NCBI GenBank assembly: GCA_902782445.1
Contig: CACZNC010000028.1
Location: 1-35,639 of the forward strand
Source of the DNA: an uncultured Ruminococcus sp.
GTDB taxonomy: Bacteria; Bacillota; Clostridia; Oscillospirales; CAG-272
DNA length: 35,639 nucleotides
Reading direction: 5' to 3'
In this document: piece after piece, positions 1-8,744 of the stretch
Layout of the letters: each line of letters starts with the position of its first letter
Numbering within the stretch: the stretch's first letter is position 1
Program-made: the position numbers and the translations under genes
The notes under the pieces: model-generated
The model's input: the letters and a program-made list of their open reading frames with translations, nothing else
Databases searched by the model: none
What the model was told of the DNA's origin: nothing

Positions 1-2108
1 GCGCCTGCGAAGCGGTCAAGGAAGGTGGAACGGGACAGGATCGCGACTTTTTCGAGGATATAGGGCTCGTCGAATTCCATACCGCAGAAGCCGTCGCCGA
101 CGCCCAGCGGGTCGAAGAAGGTTTCAGGCTTGCCGTCGAAGGCGGAAGCCGCGCCGGAGCCTGCCGTGCCGTCCCAGCCGGTTTCGTTGCCGATGATTCT
201 GCCCATCATGAAGTTCCCGGATTCGCCGGAGGCCGGATAGCCTGCGGGAGCGGCGGGAGCTTCAGTTGCGGCAACAGTCGGAAGAGCCGCGGCCAGTCCG
301 TCGGGGATGTAGTAGATATACACCCAGTAGGTATCGCAGGACTTCAGCGAGCTGTCATCCATGCCGGACGGGGCGTAGACGTAGAAGCTGTGCTTGCCCT
401 TGGTGGTCTCAAAGGTGGAGACGACATAGGTGTGATCCATGCATTCCCACAGGTCGATGTAATGGCGGTTCTGGCCTTCGGGATCGTCCAGCGCCCAGTC
501 GGTGCCGCGCTCCGCTCCTTCGCGGGCCACGTACTCGATCATAAAGAGGTAGGTGCCGTCGGCCGGAGCTTCGAAGTCATACCACACGCAGGAGTCCATC
601 TTGCAGCAGTAGCCGTTGCCGCCGGACGCCAGGTTGTGGAGGTTGCCGCCGATCTCGCCGTTGTAGCCGGAGATCTCGTCCATGTCGGAGTTCACGTCCA
701 CGATGAGTTCACCCTTGATTTCGGGCTGCTCGGTGTAGAAGCGGTATTCGCCGCGGACTTCCACAGCGCCGTCGTTGATCTCGGCAGACGCGCCGCCGAC
801 TGCGGGAGTACCCGCACTGTCCTGATCGGCACGGAATGCCTCGGCGGCTTCCTTCGTCGGGAAGAACGCGATGTAGTCGATGGCGATCTCGTCGCCGGAA
901 CTCATGGATCCGCCGGAATCGGAACCGTCGTCGCCCTCCTGCCACATCGGGTCAAGACGGATCCATTCCACCGTGCCTTCCCAGTAGGGTTCGGTGATGG
1001 CGTACTGAGGATCCTTGTAGGCGTTGACCGTTCTCACGTTTTCATCGGGGATGTAGATGATGTAGGTATGCCACTGGCCGTCCGTCGCCACGTCGATGTG
1101 CGTGCACTCGGAACCAGTCAGGCCGCGTCCGTTGGTATGGCCGAAGAGCTCGATCGCCGTCGCAGGACCGGAGTTCTTCACGCGGGCCTTTGCCCAGACG
1201 ATGTCAGAAACATCCTCGGCCTCAAGGTCTACGGAGACGTAAGGGTCGTTGCCGCCCGCGACGAAGACGTAGTAGTCATTGCCCGCGTCGTCTTTTTCGC
1301 CCCAGAAGCTGACGCCGTTGTTAGAGTTCGCACCCATATTGTCGGACATCGCTTCATCCTCGTTGAAGTCCCAGAGGATGGTGGGCTCGACCGCGCCGGC
1401 AGAACCGGAAGCAGAAGCCGTACCGCCGGTCTCTGCGTAAGTCGCCTTCACCTCGTCAGCGGTGAACGCACGGGGATAGAACCACGCGTCGTCGAGGGTC
1501 AGGAACGGATAGGACTGCCAGCCCTTCTGCTCGGTCGCTTCGTTGCCGAGAAGGGTGAACGGAAGCGGAAGCGCGCCGCTCAGGGAGCCGACCAGCTCGC
1601 CATTGGCATAGATATCCATCTTTTCGTCCGCCCCGGTGTAGACAAAGGTCATCATGACCCACTCGTTACGGGGAGCGGCGTAATCGGATTTGTTGTCCAC
1701 GACGCCGTTGATCGTATTGCCGACCACTACGCCGCCGTCATGGATGATGCGGATGGAGCCGAGGATGGAGGAGCAGAGGAAAACGTGCTCCGTATTGTCT
1801 TCGACTTTGCACCAGAAGTTGGCGGTGTAGTTCTCCGCGTCGACATACTTGCCGAGGAAGATGTACTGTTCGTTGTCGTCGAGGTAGACAGCACCGTTCG
1901 CAGTGCCGTCGCGGCCTTCCACGAACGTGGGGTCTCCGACCAGCTCGCCGGTCAGAATGTCGCCGTCAGCCTTCGCATCGCCGTTGAAGCCGAAGTGCAC
2001 GCCGGATTCGGGAAGCGTGAAGTCTTCCAGATCGAATTCCGCGAACGCAGGGATCGCCATCACCGCGATGAGGAGGATCGCAGAAAGAAGGATGAGAGCT
2101 TTTTTCAT
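1..2108 (-). CDS. Secreted multi-domain carbohydrate-binding protein (LamG, CBM-like, discoidin-like), partial
   Basis: Reading on the minus strand from ATG 2108, 702 codons are open to the left edge of the window, so the C-terminus is missing. The start is supported by an AAAGGA ribosome site 8 bases upstream. Residues 1-23 form a Sec signal peptide (MKKALILLSAILL..., cleavage near AFA). Residues about 27-226 look like a LamG/concanavalin fold. About 240-426 looks like a beta-sandwich carbohydrate-binding module ending in the pattern DEIAIDYIAFFPT. About 430-600 is a further CBM6/35-like sandwich with several cysteines. From about 626 a discoidin-like (F5/8 type C) domain begins, with AFDGKPETFFDP, and is cut by the edge. 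No catalytic domain is visible in the part present. I infer a glycan-binding surface or secreted protein; the missing C-terminus could hold an enzyme or anchor. Transcribed alone from its own promoter at 2209-2237. Confidence 0.85.
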   Translation of the reverse strand, partial: MKKALILLSAILLIAVMAIPAFAEFDLEDFTLPESGVHFGFNGDAKADGDILTGELVGDPTFVEGRDGTANGAVYLDDNEQYIFLGKYVDAENYTANFWCKVEDNTEHVFLCSSILGSIRIIHDGGVVVGNTINGVVDNKSDYAAPRNEWVMMTFVYTGADEKMDIYANGELVGSLSGALPLPFTLLGNEATEQKGWQSYPFLTLDDAWFYPRAFTADEVKATYAETGGTASASGSAGAVEPTILWDFNEDEAMSDNMGANSNNGVSFWGEKDDAGNDYYVFVAGGNDPYVSVDLEAEDVSDIVWAKARVKNSGPATAIELFGHTNGRGLTGSECTHIDVATDGQWHTYIIYIPDENVRTVNAYKDPQYAITEPYWEGTVEWIRLDPMWQEGDDGSDSGGSMSSGDEIAIDYIAFFPTKEAAEAFRADQDSAGTPAVGGASAEINDGAVEVRGEYRFYTEQPEIKGELIVDVNSDMDEISGYNGEIGGNLHNLASGGNGYCCKMDSCVWYDFEAPADGTYLFMIEYVAREGAERGTDWALDDPEGQNRHYIDLWECMDHTYVVSTFETTKGKHSFYVYAPSGMDDSSLKSCDTYWVYIYYIPDGLAAALPTVAATEAPAAPAGYPASGESGNFMMGRIIGNETGWDGTAGSGAASAFDGKPETFFDPLGVGDGFCGMEFDEPYILEKVAILSRSTFLDRFAG

Positions 2109-2208
2109 AATCGTGTCCTTTCTACTAAAGATGGATTTGCGTTGGTCCACCGCCGGCGGGATCGCAGAAGCGACGGGCGATCCGTTCCCGGTTTCAGACT
2201 GCGCCTCT

Positions 2209-2237
2209 ATTATACCGCACTTGGAGGACATTTTCAA
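2209..2237 (-). promoter_or_regulatory. Sigma-A-type promoter of the LamG protein gene
   Basis: On the minus strand, TTGAAA (2237-2232), a 17-bp spacer and TATAAT (2214-2209). The start of transcription would lie near 2202, giving a 5' leader of roughly 90 bases before ATG 2108. Confidence 0.8.
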
Positions 2238-2365
2238 CACTTTTTTGGCTCTCTTTGTGAATTTTTTTGTGGGGGAATGACATCATTCGCTCCGAAGAAT
2301 AGACGAACGTCGGAAAAAGAATGAACGGACGGCGGAAAAACGCTCCCCTTTCCCCTCCCCGAAGT

Positions 2366-2400
2366 AAAAAGCAAGCCCGACCGAAGCCGGGTTTGCTTTG
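2366..2400 (-). terminator. Rho-independent terminator of the MerR-family gene
   Basis: On the minus strand an 11-bp stem (AAGCAAACCCG pairing with CGGGCTTGCTT, one G-U pair) closes a 7-base loop and runs into a short T-rich tract. It lies just past the stop codon of the MerR gene at 2405 and isolates it from the LamG protein gene. Confidence 0.75.
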
Positions 2401-2404
2401 AAGG

Positions 2405-3382
2405 TTATTTCGTTCTGCGCCGCACCGGGATGAGCAGATCGAGCTGGTTCGTGAGCGGCTCTCCCGCGTCGGTTTCGCGGATGCGGTCGTGATAGTTCAG
2501 GTGCTCTTCCAGAGAATCGAACATGTTCTCCGGGTTTCCTCCCCCGGCATATTCGTATTCTTCGCTCTTCATGACCCAATCTTCGAAGAGGGACCATTCC
2601 TCAAAATTTCCCATCCGGATCATGTGCGCGGCATAGGTGCCCCCGGGAAAACGCTTCTTCTCGAGCGGCGGAGGCACGTCAAACCCGTCGGGAACCGTCA
2701 CCCAGAATTCGTATCCGTGCCAGCCGGATTCGTCGACCGGGCTCGGATGGTTGAAGCCGTAGAGCCGCAGTCCGGGATGCTTCTCCCACAGTCTTTCGGA
2801 CCGGACGAAATCGGCGATCATCGCGCCCGCCCTCTCCTCCGGGTCCTCCCCGATGACGTGGGCCGCGGCGACTTCGCTTTCCGGCAGATGGACGATGCGC
2901 ACGTCCGCGAGGGCTTTCTCCGTTTTTTCCATGATTTTTCTCCTCTCTTCCTGAATCTGTGTGGACGCGGGAGAGAGGGACTCAGCGAGCGATATGAGAC
3001 GGCGGTCTTCCAGCAGCGCGTCTCCGGCGGAAAGCGAACGGCGGAGCCTCAAAGCGTCGAGAAACTCCGCGATCACGCCCCGGACCGCGCTCAGATTTTC
3101 GATTTCCTCGTCCAGTTCCGAGAGGTTCTTCTCAAACACGCCGATGGCCGCGGAGGGAGTGGGATCGTCGAGGATCTCCCCGATCTCCTTCAGCGGGACC
3201 CGCAGTTTCCGCAGAACCAGAATCGCGCGCAGACGCCGGATATCCTCTTCACGGTACACGCGGTAGGCGTATCCGTCCATCCGTTCACTTGACAGAAGTC
3301 CCAGCTTTTCATAATGCCGGAGCATCCTCGTCGAGACGCTCAAAGTCCGGGTCACCTCGGAAACGGTCAGCATATCGCTCAC
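2405..3382 (-). CDS. MerR-family transcriptional regulator with GyrI-like effector-binding domain
   Basis: A 325-residue regulator. Residues 1-75 are a MerR winged helix-turn-helix (LTVSEVTRTLSVSTRMLRHYE, then YRVYREEDIRRLRAI). Residues about 85-130 form the usual dimerisation helix. Residues about 165-320 resemble the GyrI-like/AraC-type effector-binding fold (WHGYEFWVTVPDG, FPGGTYAAHMIRMGNFEE), which in this group binds small hydrophobic or cationic ligands. The chosen start is GTG 3382, because AAAGGAG sits 8 bases before it; ATG 3373 would be 17 bases away. It is monocistronic, with its own promoter at 3413-3443 and terminator at 2366-2400. The promoter architecture points to autoregulation. 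The ligand cannot be read from sequence, and no transporter or modifying enzyme is next to it in the same unit. Confidence 0.92.
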   Translation of the reverse strand: MSDMLTVSEVTRTLSVSTRMLRHYEKLGLLSSERMDGYAYRVYREEDIRRLRAILVLRKLRVPLKEIGEILDDPTPSAAIGVFEKNLSELDEEIENLSAVRGVIAEFLDALRLRRSLSAGDALLEDRRLISLAESLSPASTQIQEERRKIMEKTEKALADVRIVHLPESEVAAAHVIGEDPEERAGAMIADFVRSERLWEKHPGLRLYGFNHPSPVDESGWHGYEFWVTVPDGFDVPPPLEKKRFPGGTYAAHMIRMGNFEEWSLFEDWVMKSEEYEYAGGGNPENMFDSLEEHLNYHDRIRETDAGEPLTNQLDLLIPVRRRTK

Positions 3383-3412
3383 GAAATCAGCTCCTTTCCC
3401 TGTCCCGGAGCC

Positions 3413-3443
3413 ATTATAAACTGCGACACCGTGTCGGAGTCAA
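3413..3443 (-). promoter_or_regulatory. MerR-type promoter with 19-bp spacer and central palindrome
   Basis: On the minus strand, TTGACT (3443-3438), a 19-bp spacer and TATAAT (3418-3413). The spacer holds the 13-bp palindrome CGACACGGTGTCG (3436-3424). Over-long 19-20 bp spacers with a dyad between -35 and -10 are the hallmark of MerR-activated promoters, and the gene driven here is itself a MerR-family member. Every other promoter found in the window has a 17- or 18-bp spacer. Confidence 0.85.
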
Positions 3444-3480
3444 GGGGTTTCGGAAAAATCACGGATATTTTTTCTGGCCG

Positions 3481-3978
3481 TCAGTTCCCCTCTTTCAGGA
3501 AAGTCACAGAGAAGAAATGCTCGGCGGAAAAGAGCATCGGGATCCGCTCGGGGGTCACGACGTTGAGGCCGGACGTGGCGGTTCTGCCGTCCTCCGCCGC
3601 GATGCCGAGCTCGATCACGACGGTAGTCTCGCCTACGGTGATCTCCACCTCATGGGCGACGTCGTAGCGGATCGGGAGGCTCCCGTGGGGCGGCAGAAAT
3701 CCGGTCAGGAACACGTAGGTCCCCTCCTGTTCTCCCGCGGGAAGACCGGACCATCCCGCCAGATCTTCGTCGAAATTGAGAACAACGCTCTCCCCGTCCC
3801 CGTTGAAGGTCATGGTCCCGTGATCCGATACGAATACGCCGACGTGGGGATCGGGCGCGGGGGTGTCCGGCTCATAGGGGAGATTGTCCGGTTCCCAGCC
3901 CGGGTTCCGGCAGCCGCCGAGGAACAGCGCGGCCAGAAGGAGGAGAAGGCCCGTTATCAAAACTGTTTTTTTCATCAT
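3481..3978 (-). CDS. Small lipoprotein, last gene of the envelope operon
   Basis: A 165-residue predicted lipoprotein that I do not recognise. The N-terminus is MMKKT, a hydrophobic stretch and the lipobox FLGGC with Cys23, so it should be anchored on the outer face of the membrane. The mature part starts with a proline/aspartate-rich linker (PDNLPYEPDTPAPDP). A compact beta-rich domain of about 120 residues follows (VGVFVSDHGTMTFNGDGESVVLNF), resembling small lipocalin-like or YceI-like sandwiches only in general character. ATG 3978 is chosen because it overlaps the stop of the upstream gene (ATGA at 3978-3975), implying translational coupling; a second ATG follows at once. Its position as last gene suggests it serves the same complex or process as the three genes before it. 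No clear terminator follows. Confidence 0.8.
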   Translation of the reverse strand: MMKKTVLITGLLLLLAALFLGGCRNPGWEPDNLPYEPDTPAPDPHVGVFVSDHGTMTFNGDGESVVLNFDEDLAGWSGLPAGEQEGTYVFLTGFLPPHGSLPIRYDVAHEVEITVGETTVVIELGIAAEDGRTATSGLNVVTPERIPMLFSAEHFFSVTFLKEGN

Positions 3979-4592
3979 TTCACCACCCATTCCGCCGTTT
4001 CGGGGATATGTTTCCGGATCCAATCCTCGACTAAATCGAAGTCGTCCCCGTCGGCGTAGACTTCATTCCAGCCGAAATACGAGATCTTGATGACGCTGTG
4101 CTTTTTGTCGACGACGACCTTTTTCACGTCCTTGAATTCGGTGACGGAGACGTTCCGGCCGGAAGAGAGCATTCCCGCGCTGACGGCTCCCCGGTTCTTT
4201 GCCAGAACGCCCATGACGACAGCAGCTCCGCTTATGTCCTCCGCCTTCTTCGCCTGCTCCGGGATCTGGGCGTGGACGAGCTTTTTGTCGTCCATCTCGA
4301 AATCCACGATGTACTTCCCGCCCATGATCGCCGCGTAGAGCAGATATCCGAGGACGAGCAGGACCGCGAGGATCCCGGTCAGAAGAAGGATCAGCTTGCC
4401 GAGAAAGATGAATCCGTCCTTAGAGAATCCGTCCGCGATCAGAGTGATGAGCCCGATGATGAACACCGTGATCCCGAGGGCGATGAGCAGGGCTTTCACG
4501 ACGGCCAGAAAGACCGTAGGGTTCTTGAACAGGCTCATTTCATACCGCCAGCGGTATTTCGAATCCGATACTTCGATGGGTTTGCACTGCAT
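3975..4592 (-). CDS. Two-TM membrane protein with cytoplasmic PH-like domain candidate
   Basis: A 205-residue protein. Two membrane segments lie at about residues 25-52 and 63-91, joined by a short loop containing KDG. A C-terminal soluble domain of roughly 110 residues follows (KYIVDFEMDDKKLVHAQIP ... VTEFKDVKKVVVDKKHSVIKIS ... DDFDLVEDWIRKHI). Its alternating strands ending in an amphipathic helix recall bacterial PH-like domains; that is an inference from pattern only. ATG 4592 follows AAGGAGG at good spacing. The stop overlaps the start of the lipoprotein gene, and the gap to the giant gene upstream is only 33 bases, so it belongs to the operon that begins at 9943. Function unknown. Confidence 0.82.
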   Translation of the reverse strand: MQCKPIEVSDSKYRWRYEMSLFKNPTVFLAVVKALLIALGITVFIIGLITLIADGFSKDGFIFLGKLILLLTGILAVLLVLGYLLYAAIMGGKYIVDFEMDDKKLVHAQIPEQAKKAEDISGAAVVMGVLAKNRGAVSAGMLSSGRNVSVTEFKDVKKVVVDKKHSVIKISYFGWNEVYADGDDFDLVEDWIRKHIPETAEWVVK

Positions 4593-4625
4593 GGTTTGCC
4601 TCCTTGTTGCGTTATATTTCAGCCG

Positions 4626-7600
4626 TCAGGCATTTTCGATCTCTTCGAGGACCATCCGCATGGCGCCTTCGACGGTCATGCCCTTCTCATAGCCCCCGTT
4701 GTCGTAAACGGACTTGTCCGCTTTCCCGGTCAGGAATTCCACTTCCCTTTCCGCTCCGGGGATCTGCTTCATCTCTTCCGCGAGCTTGTCAATCGGCTTG
4801 TAGTCCATCTGATCCGGAAGCGCGTGCTTGAAGTCGACCTCTCCCAGTACGTCCAGACCGCTCTTGGCAAACAGATCGTCCACAAACTCCGAGACTGCGC
4901 TGAACAGCGGAACCGCGGCCCAGACGGTCTCGGCCTCCTGCCGCAGCGGGATGAAGATGTATTTATTCGGATCTAATTTCACAATCCCGTTATAGGCTTT
5001 ATCCATCGCCGCGCCGGTGCCGAGAGAGTCGTGTTCACCCACATAATCCCACAGAATGTTGTTCAGCTGACCGGGCAGAGGATTGTCGGTGCTTTTCAGG
5101 ATCGGCATCAATGCGGACGGCAGTTCCGGACATACCTTGACGACCGCGCTGCGGACGCCGTTCACCGCATATTTGACGCCCACTCCCGCAAAATTACCGG
5201 CTTTCTTTGCCATTTCAAGCAGAGGCGCCTCGAATCTGCTCATGAATTTCGTCAGATATGTCTTCAGGTTCGGGAAGTAATTGCTGAGGACCTGCCCGGG
5301 TGCGATCTTTTCCAGCGCCTGCGCGATCTTCTTCGTCCATGCGGGGAGAGTGGTCGTCCATTTCAGCAGCAGCCCGATCAGGAAAGTCTTGAGCAGCTGG
5401 AGCGAAAGGTCTCCGAGGATCGCCTTGAAAATCTCATACTGATCGGCTTTCGGGTATCTGGTCTTGTTTTTCGCATACATCATCAGGATGATAATGCCGA
5501 ACATACCGGACAGGCCGACCCCCCAGGATTTCCAGTCTTCCGCGGATTTCTTTTCAATCAGATCGAACACGATGACGCCCACCGTGGCGAAGGCCGTATC
5601 TTCAAACAACTGCCAGAGGGCCACTTCAAACTGATGATCCAGTTCCTTCTGGCGAGCCTCTATTTCAGCCTCCGACTTTACGCGCGCGTCGCCTTCCAGA
5701 CAGTAGTACAGAGCGTCTCTCTCTCCCAACGGAACTGCCAGAACGTACTTGATAATAAATTGCATCATCGGAAGCGTAACCGCCGCGATTTTTGCGCCCT
5801 GTTTCAGATCCCCTTTCGCATATTTGGTGCAGACAGCATACCAGAGCGCGGCAAACGCCATGTCGCACATCCACCGCGTGGTTTCGCAGACGCCGATCCA
5901 CCAGTCGTAGCAGGCAGCCCGTTCCAGTCCCTTTTTGTATTCTCCCTCCCAGTAATATTTGCCTGCGCAGAAAAGCGCGTAATGGATATGGATCAGTCTC
6001 TGCCGCGTCGTCTCGGGGTTGTTCACGACTTCCATCAGAAGTTCGACGGTATGTTTTTTCAGGCTGTTCTGGCTGTCGGCCGGACCGAGTTCCTTCCGCG
6101 TCAGATCCGCTCTGGGGCCGAATTTCTCTAAAGTCTCGTCCACCTCGGGAAGCCCCTGCAGCTGCATGACCTGAATGAGGAGCAGGATCTTTCTCCGCAC
6201 CTCCCGAATGTCGAGATCGTTCTGCTGTTCGCTGATCCCGGTGAAGCCGAACAGGATCGTTCCCTCCTCATAAGGCATGCCCGGCTTGTCCCATCCCAGC
6301 GTGAACGTCCCCTGATATTCCGTATTCGGATCCTCGACCATCGGGGTGGTCAGGGTTTCCAGATTGATGGCGGTGATGCCCTTTTTGCCGGGTACTCCCT
6401 GTCCTGCCGTGCTGTCGGGGGCATGGATATAGCTTTCGTAATCGAAATGGATCCGGTGCGTCAGCTTCGGCGCGGACGGGTCGAGGACCAGGCGGGACTG
6501 CGGATCTTGTGCGGGTTCCAGCGCGAAGAATTTTTCCGTGTAGTTTACGGGTTCGTTCGGCTGATCGAGGTCGATCTTTCCGAGCTTGTTCCGGAAGGCG
6601 ACTCCGGTGCGGATCTTCGCGGGCCAGATCTTCGGATTCAGGGCTTTTTTGTCGATGTAGTCCAGCGTGTCGACCACGATCCGGTCCTTTCTGACCCATT
6701 TCTCCCTCACCTGAGCCGCATCGAACCAGATCCCCTTCGGGAAGACTTCCGCCTTGATGACAGCCTCCGCCTTTTCTCCTGGGACGGAGGTGGTGACGGT
6801 GATTCTGATCTGACGGAGATCGGGCCATATGCCGAGCCCGCTTTCGGGTTTGGGAAGGCGGCAGGTGACGAGGAATTTCCAATCCCACGCGTTCTCCCCC
6901 TGCAGCATTTCCGTCATGTGCTCGTTCACGCTCTCTGCGCCAAGGTAGGATATGCCCGAGGGACCGAGCTTTTCCGGCCTGATATCGAACGCGCCGTCTT
7001 CCGAAACCGCGCGGACGGTGTTTTCCGACGGCTCTCCCTGAAGATCGTGGAAACGAACGCGGAGTTCGACGGGATCCGGGTCCCCGATCATGAAGTACTC
7101 GACGCACCGATCGCGCTCCGGCTTCCATCTGACAGGCCCGATCGCGCCTTCGGAGAGAGCCATGCCCTCTTCCCTCGTCCCCGGACCGGGATTGAGGAAT
7201 TCGACCCACGGATCGCCGTAGACCTGGAATTTGATGTGCTCCCGGTACTTGCCTCCCTTGCCGACGAAGCAGACGGAGATCTGACAGGTTTTCGCCTGCG
7301 TCTCCTTGTCCCGGATGTACACGCGGGCCTCGACCCTGCCCTGAGCGGCGTTGTAGACGGGCTCTTCCACCTCGGCGACGTTGTCGAGATAATCGAGGAT
7401 CTGGATCCGCCTCGTCATCTCAAAGGCGGTGGGGTCGTTCGGGATCTCGTACCCGGACCGGAACGCCTTGATCTTGGCGTAAATAATCGTGTTGCTCTTC
7501 GTGTCGCCCTTTTTCAGGCCGTTGCCGAAGTTCTTGCCGACATAGAGGCGGTAGCTGACTTTATCCTTTTCTTTCTCCTTCTTTTCCCCCTCTTTTTCCT

Positions 7601-8744
7601 TTCCGTCATCTCCTCCTTTGTCTCCGCCGCCGCCTGTGACAGAGCCGACCATCGCGCCGATCACAGCCGCGCCTCCGACTGTCCCGACGACATTTTTCAC
7701 AATTTTGGAGAACTTTGAACCCTTTTCGCTCACATCGTTGATATAGTCCTCAAAAGGGTTGCCTTCTTCGGTCTTGTCGTATCCTTCGATGATCCCCTCG
7801 GTGACGATCGTGCCTTCGTTGTAGCCCTCTTCCTTCGAGGCGTCTTCGGAGAATTCCTGCACGATCCCGCTCTCGCCGTATGCGGTGTCGCGGACGATGA
7901 ATTTGAAGCGGTAGCGGATGGTGACGATCTTGTCGGACTGGGTCAGTTCGTTGACATAGCGGACCTTTTCCATGCAGTCCGCGTAAACGACCTCGTCCCC
8001 CTCTTCCAGCGTATAGATCCACGCGGATCCGCCCGGGTGCCCCGATCTCTCGTCCCATACGAACTGTTCCGCGTCCTCGGCCCACTTTCCGTTTTTCCGG
8101 ACGGCGCGGACGTTGGAATACATGGCGGAGTTTTCCGTCGGAGGATACCTCTGCTCGTCCCGATAGCTCGGATCGTTCAGAGGAAGGCGTCTGAGCGCGT
8201 CGCTGTCCATCTTGTTGTTTCGGACGTTTACCACGCATACCTTGATCGTATCGCCGGAGTTGACGTATCCGGTGTAAACGACCTCATTCGCGGCTCCTTC
8301 GGTCGTTTCGGACTGCTTGACAAGTTCCCAGTCTTCATTGGTGTAAACGAATATCGAAAAAGTATTATAAAACTTGTATTGACTGTATTTTTCCTGTTCT
8401 CTCTGGATCGTGGGATTATATACCGTAATATCGCGGACATACCCGGAACAGTATGAATTGGCGATCTGCCACAGTTCGTTTCTCCCATGTTCCGGGGTGG
8501 ATAAATGATACATCCCCGTCTCAGACCAATATGCGTCAAAAGACTGCTTTGCCCAGAAACTGTCTCCGAGCAATTCATGCCCGACCCAGTAGATCGTGGA
8601 CGGATCGCCCTCGTCATAATACTGCCCGAAAAACTCCCGGTCCGGGTCTTCGTTCACCTGGACAGCGGAGGCGGGCAGGCCGAGCGAAACGGAAATAAAC
8701 GCCGCACCCAGAGCCGCGAGGATCCTTTTGATCGTGACGTTCAT
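4626..8744 (-). CDS. Giant (1372-residue) secreted/membrane protein of unknown function
   Basis: I do not recognise this family. Residues 1-27 are a signal peptide (cleavage near PASA-VQV). About 30-340 is an extracellular-looking, Tyr/Trp-rich beta region. A glycine-rich hydrophobic segment at about 347-368 (VVGTVGGAAVIGAMVGSVTG) could cross the membrane. It runs straight into a Gly/Lys/Glu low-complexity linker (about 369-395). About 395-870 reads as several beta-sandwich (Ig-like) domains. The last third is helical, with hydrophobic stretches at about 960-1005, 1050, 1075-1095 and 1110-1130, then a soluble tail rich in acidic helices ending in EGAMRMVLEEIENA. ATG 8744 overlaps the upstream stop (ATGA) and has a GGAGA ribosome site. 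No catalytic motif or toxin domain was found. The operon setting suggests an envelope complex. Confidence 0.85.
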   Translation of the reverse strand: MNVTIKRILAALGAAFISVSLGLPASAVQVNEDPDREFFGQYYDEGDPSTIYWVGHELLGDSFWAKQSFDAYWSETGMYHLSTPEHGRNELWQIANSYCSGYVRDITVYNPTIQREQEKYSQYKFYNTFSIFVYTNEDWELVKQSETTEGAANEVVYTGYVNSGDTIKVCVVNVRNNKMDSDALRRLPLNDPSYRDEQRYPPTENSAMYSNVRAVRKNGKWAEDAEQFVWDERSGHPGGSAWIYTLEEGDEVVYADCMEKVRYVNELTQSDKIVTIRYRFKFIVRDTAYGESGIVQEFSEDASKEEGYNEGTIVTEGIIEGYDKTEEGNPFEDYINDVSEKGSKFSKIVKNVVGTVGGAAVIGAMVGSVTGGGGDKGGDDGKEKEGEKKEKEKDKVSYRLYVGKNFGNGLKKGDTKSNTIIYAKIKAFRSGYEIPNDPTAFEMTRRIQILDYLDNVAEVEEPVYNAAQGRVEARVYIRDKETQAKTCQISVCFVGKGGKYREHIKFQVYGDPWVEFLNPGPGTREEGMALSEGAIGPVRWKPERDRCVEYFMIGDPDPVELRVRFHDLQGEPSENTVRAVSEDGAFDIRPEKLGPSGISYLGAESVNEHMTEMLQGENAWDWKFLVTCRLPKPESGLGIWPDLRQIRITVTTSVPGEKAEAVIKAEVFPKGIWFDAAQVREKWVRKDRIVVDTLDYIDKKALNPKIWPAKIRTGVAFRNKLGKIDLDQPNEPVNYTEKFFALEPAQDPQSRLVLDPSAPKLTHRIHFDYESYIHAPDSTAGQGVPGKKGITAINLETLTTPMVEDPNTEYQGTFTLGWDKPGMPYEEGTILFGFTGISEQQNDLDIREVRRKILLLIQVMQLQGLPEVDETLEKFGPRADLTRKELGPADSQNSLKKHTVELLMEVVNNPETTRQRLIHIHYALFCAGKYYWEGEYKKGLERAACYDWWIGVCETTRWMCDMAFAALWYAVCTKYAKGDLKQGAKIAAVTLPMMQFIIKYVLAVPLGERDALYYCLEGDARVKSEAEIEARQKELDHQFEVALWQLFEDTAFATVGVIVFDLIEKKSAEDWKSWGVGLSGMFGIIILMMYAKNKTRYPKADQYEIFKAILGDLSLQLLKTFLIGLLLKWTTTLPAWTKKIAQALEKIAPGQVLSNYFPNLKTYLTKFMSRFEAPLLEMAKKAGNFAGVGVKYAVNGVRSAVVKVCPELPSALMPILKSTDNPLPGQLNNILWDYVGEHDSLGTGAAMDKAYNGIVKLDPNKYIFIPLRQEAETVWAAVPLFSAVSEFVDDLFAKSGLDVLGEVDFKHALPDQMDYKPIDKLAEEMKQIPGAEREVEFLTGKADKSVYDNGGYEKGMTVEGAMRMVLEEIENA

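Noticed and set aside
390..2324. 644-codon open frame on the plus strand
   Set aside because: It lies wholly antisense to the LamG protein, whose signal peptide, domains, ribosome site and promoter are convincing. High GC keeps antisense frames open.
3444..3480. Possible terminator after the small lipoprotein gene
   Set aside because: Only a 4-bp ACGG/CCGT stem before a T-rich run; too weak to call.
6423..7718. 431-codon open frame on the plus strand
   Set aside because: Antisense to the giant operon gene; low-complexity, biased translation.
4626..8744. Giant protein as a polymorphic toxin
   Set aside because: No toxin domain, immunity gene or repeat cassette; the C-terminus is helical with hydrophobic segments.
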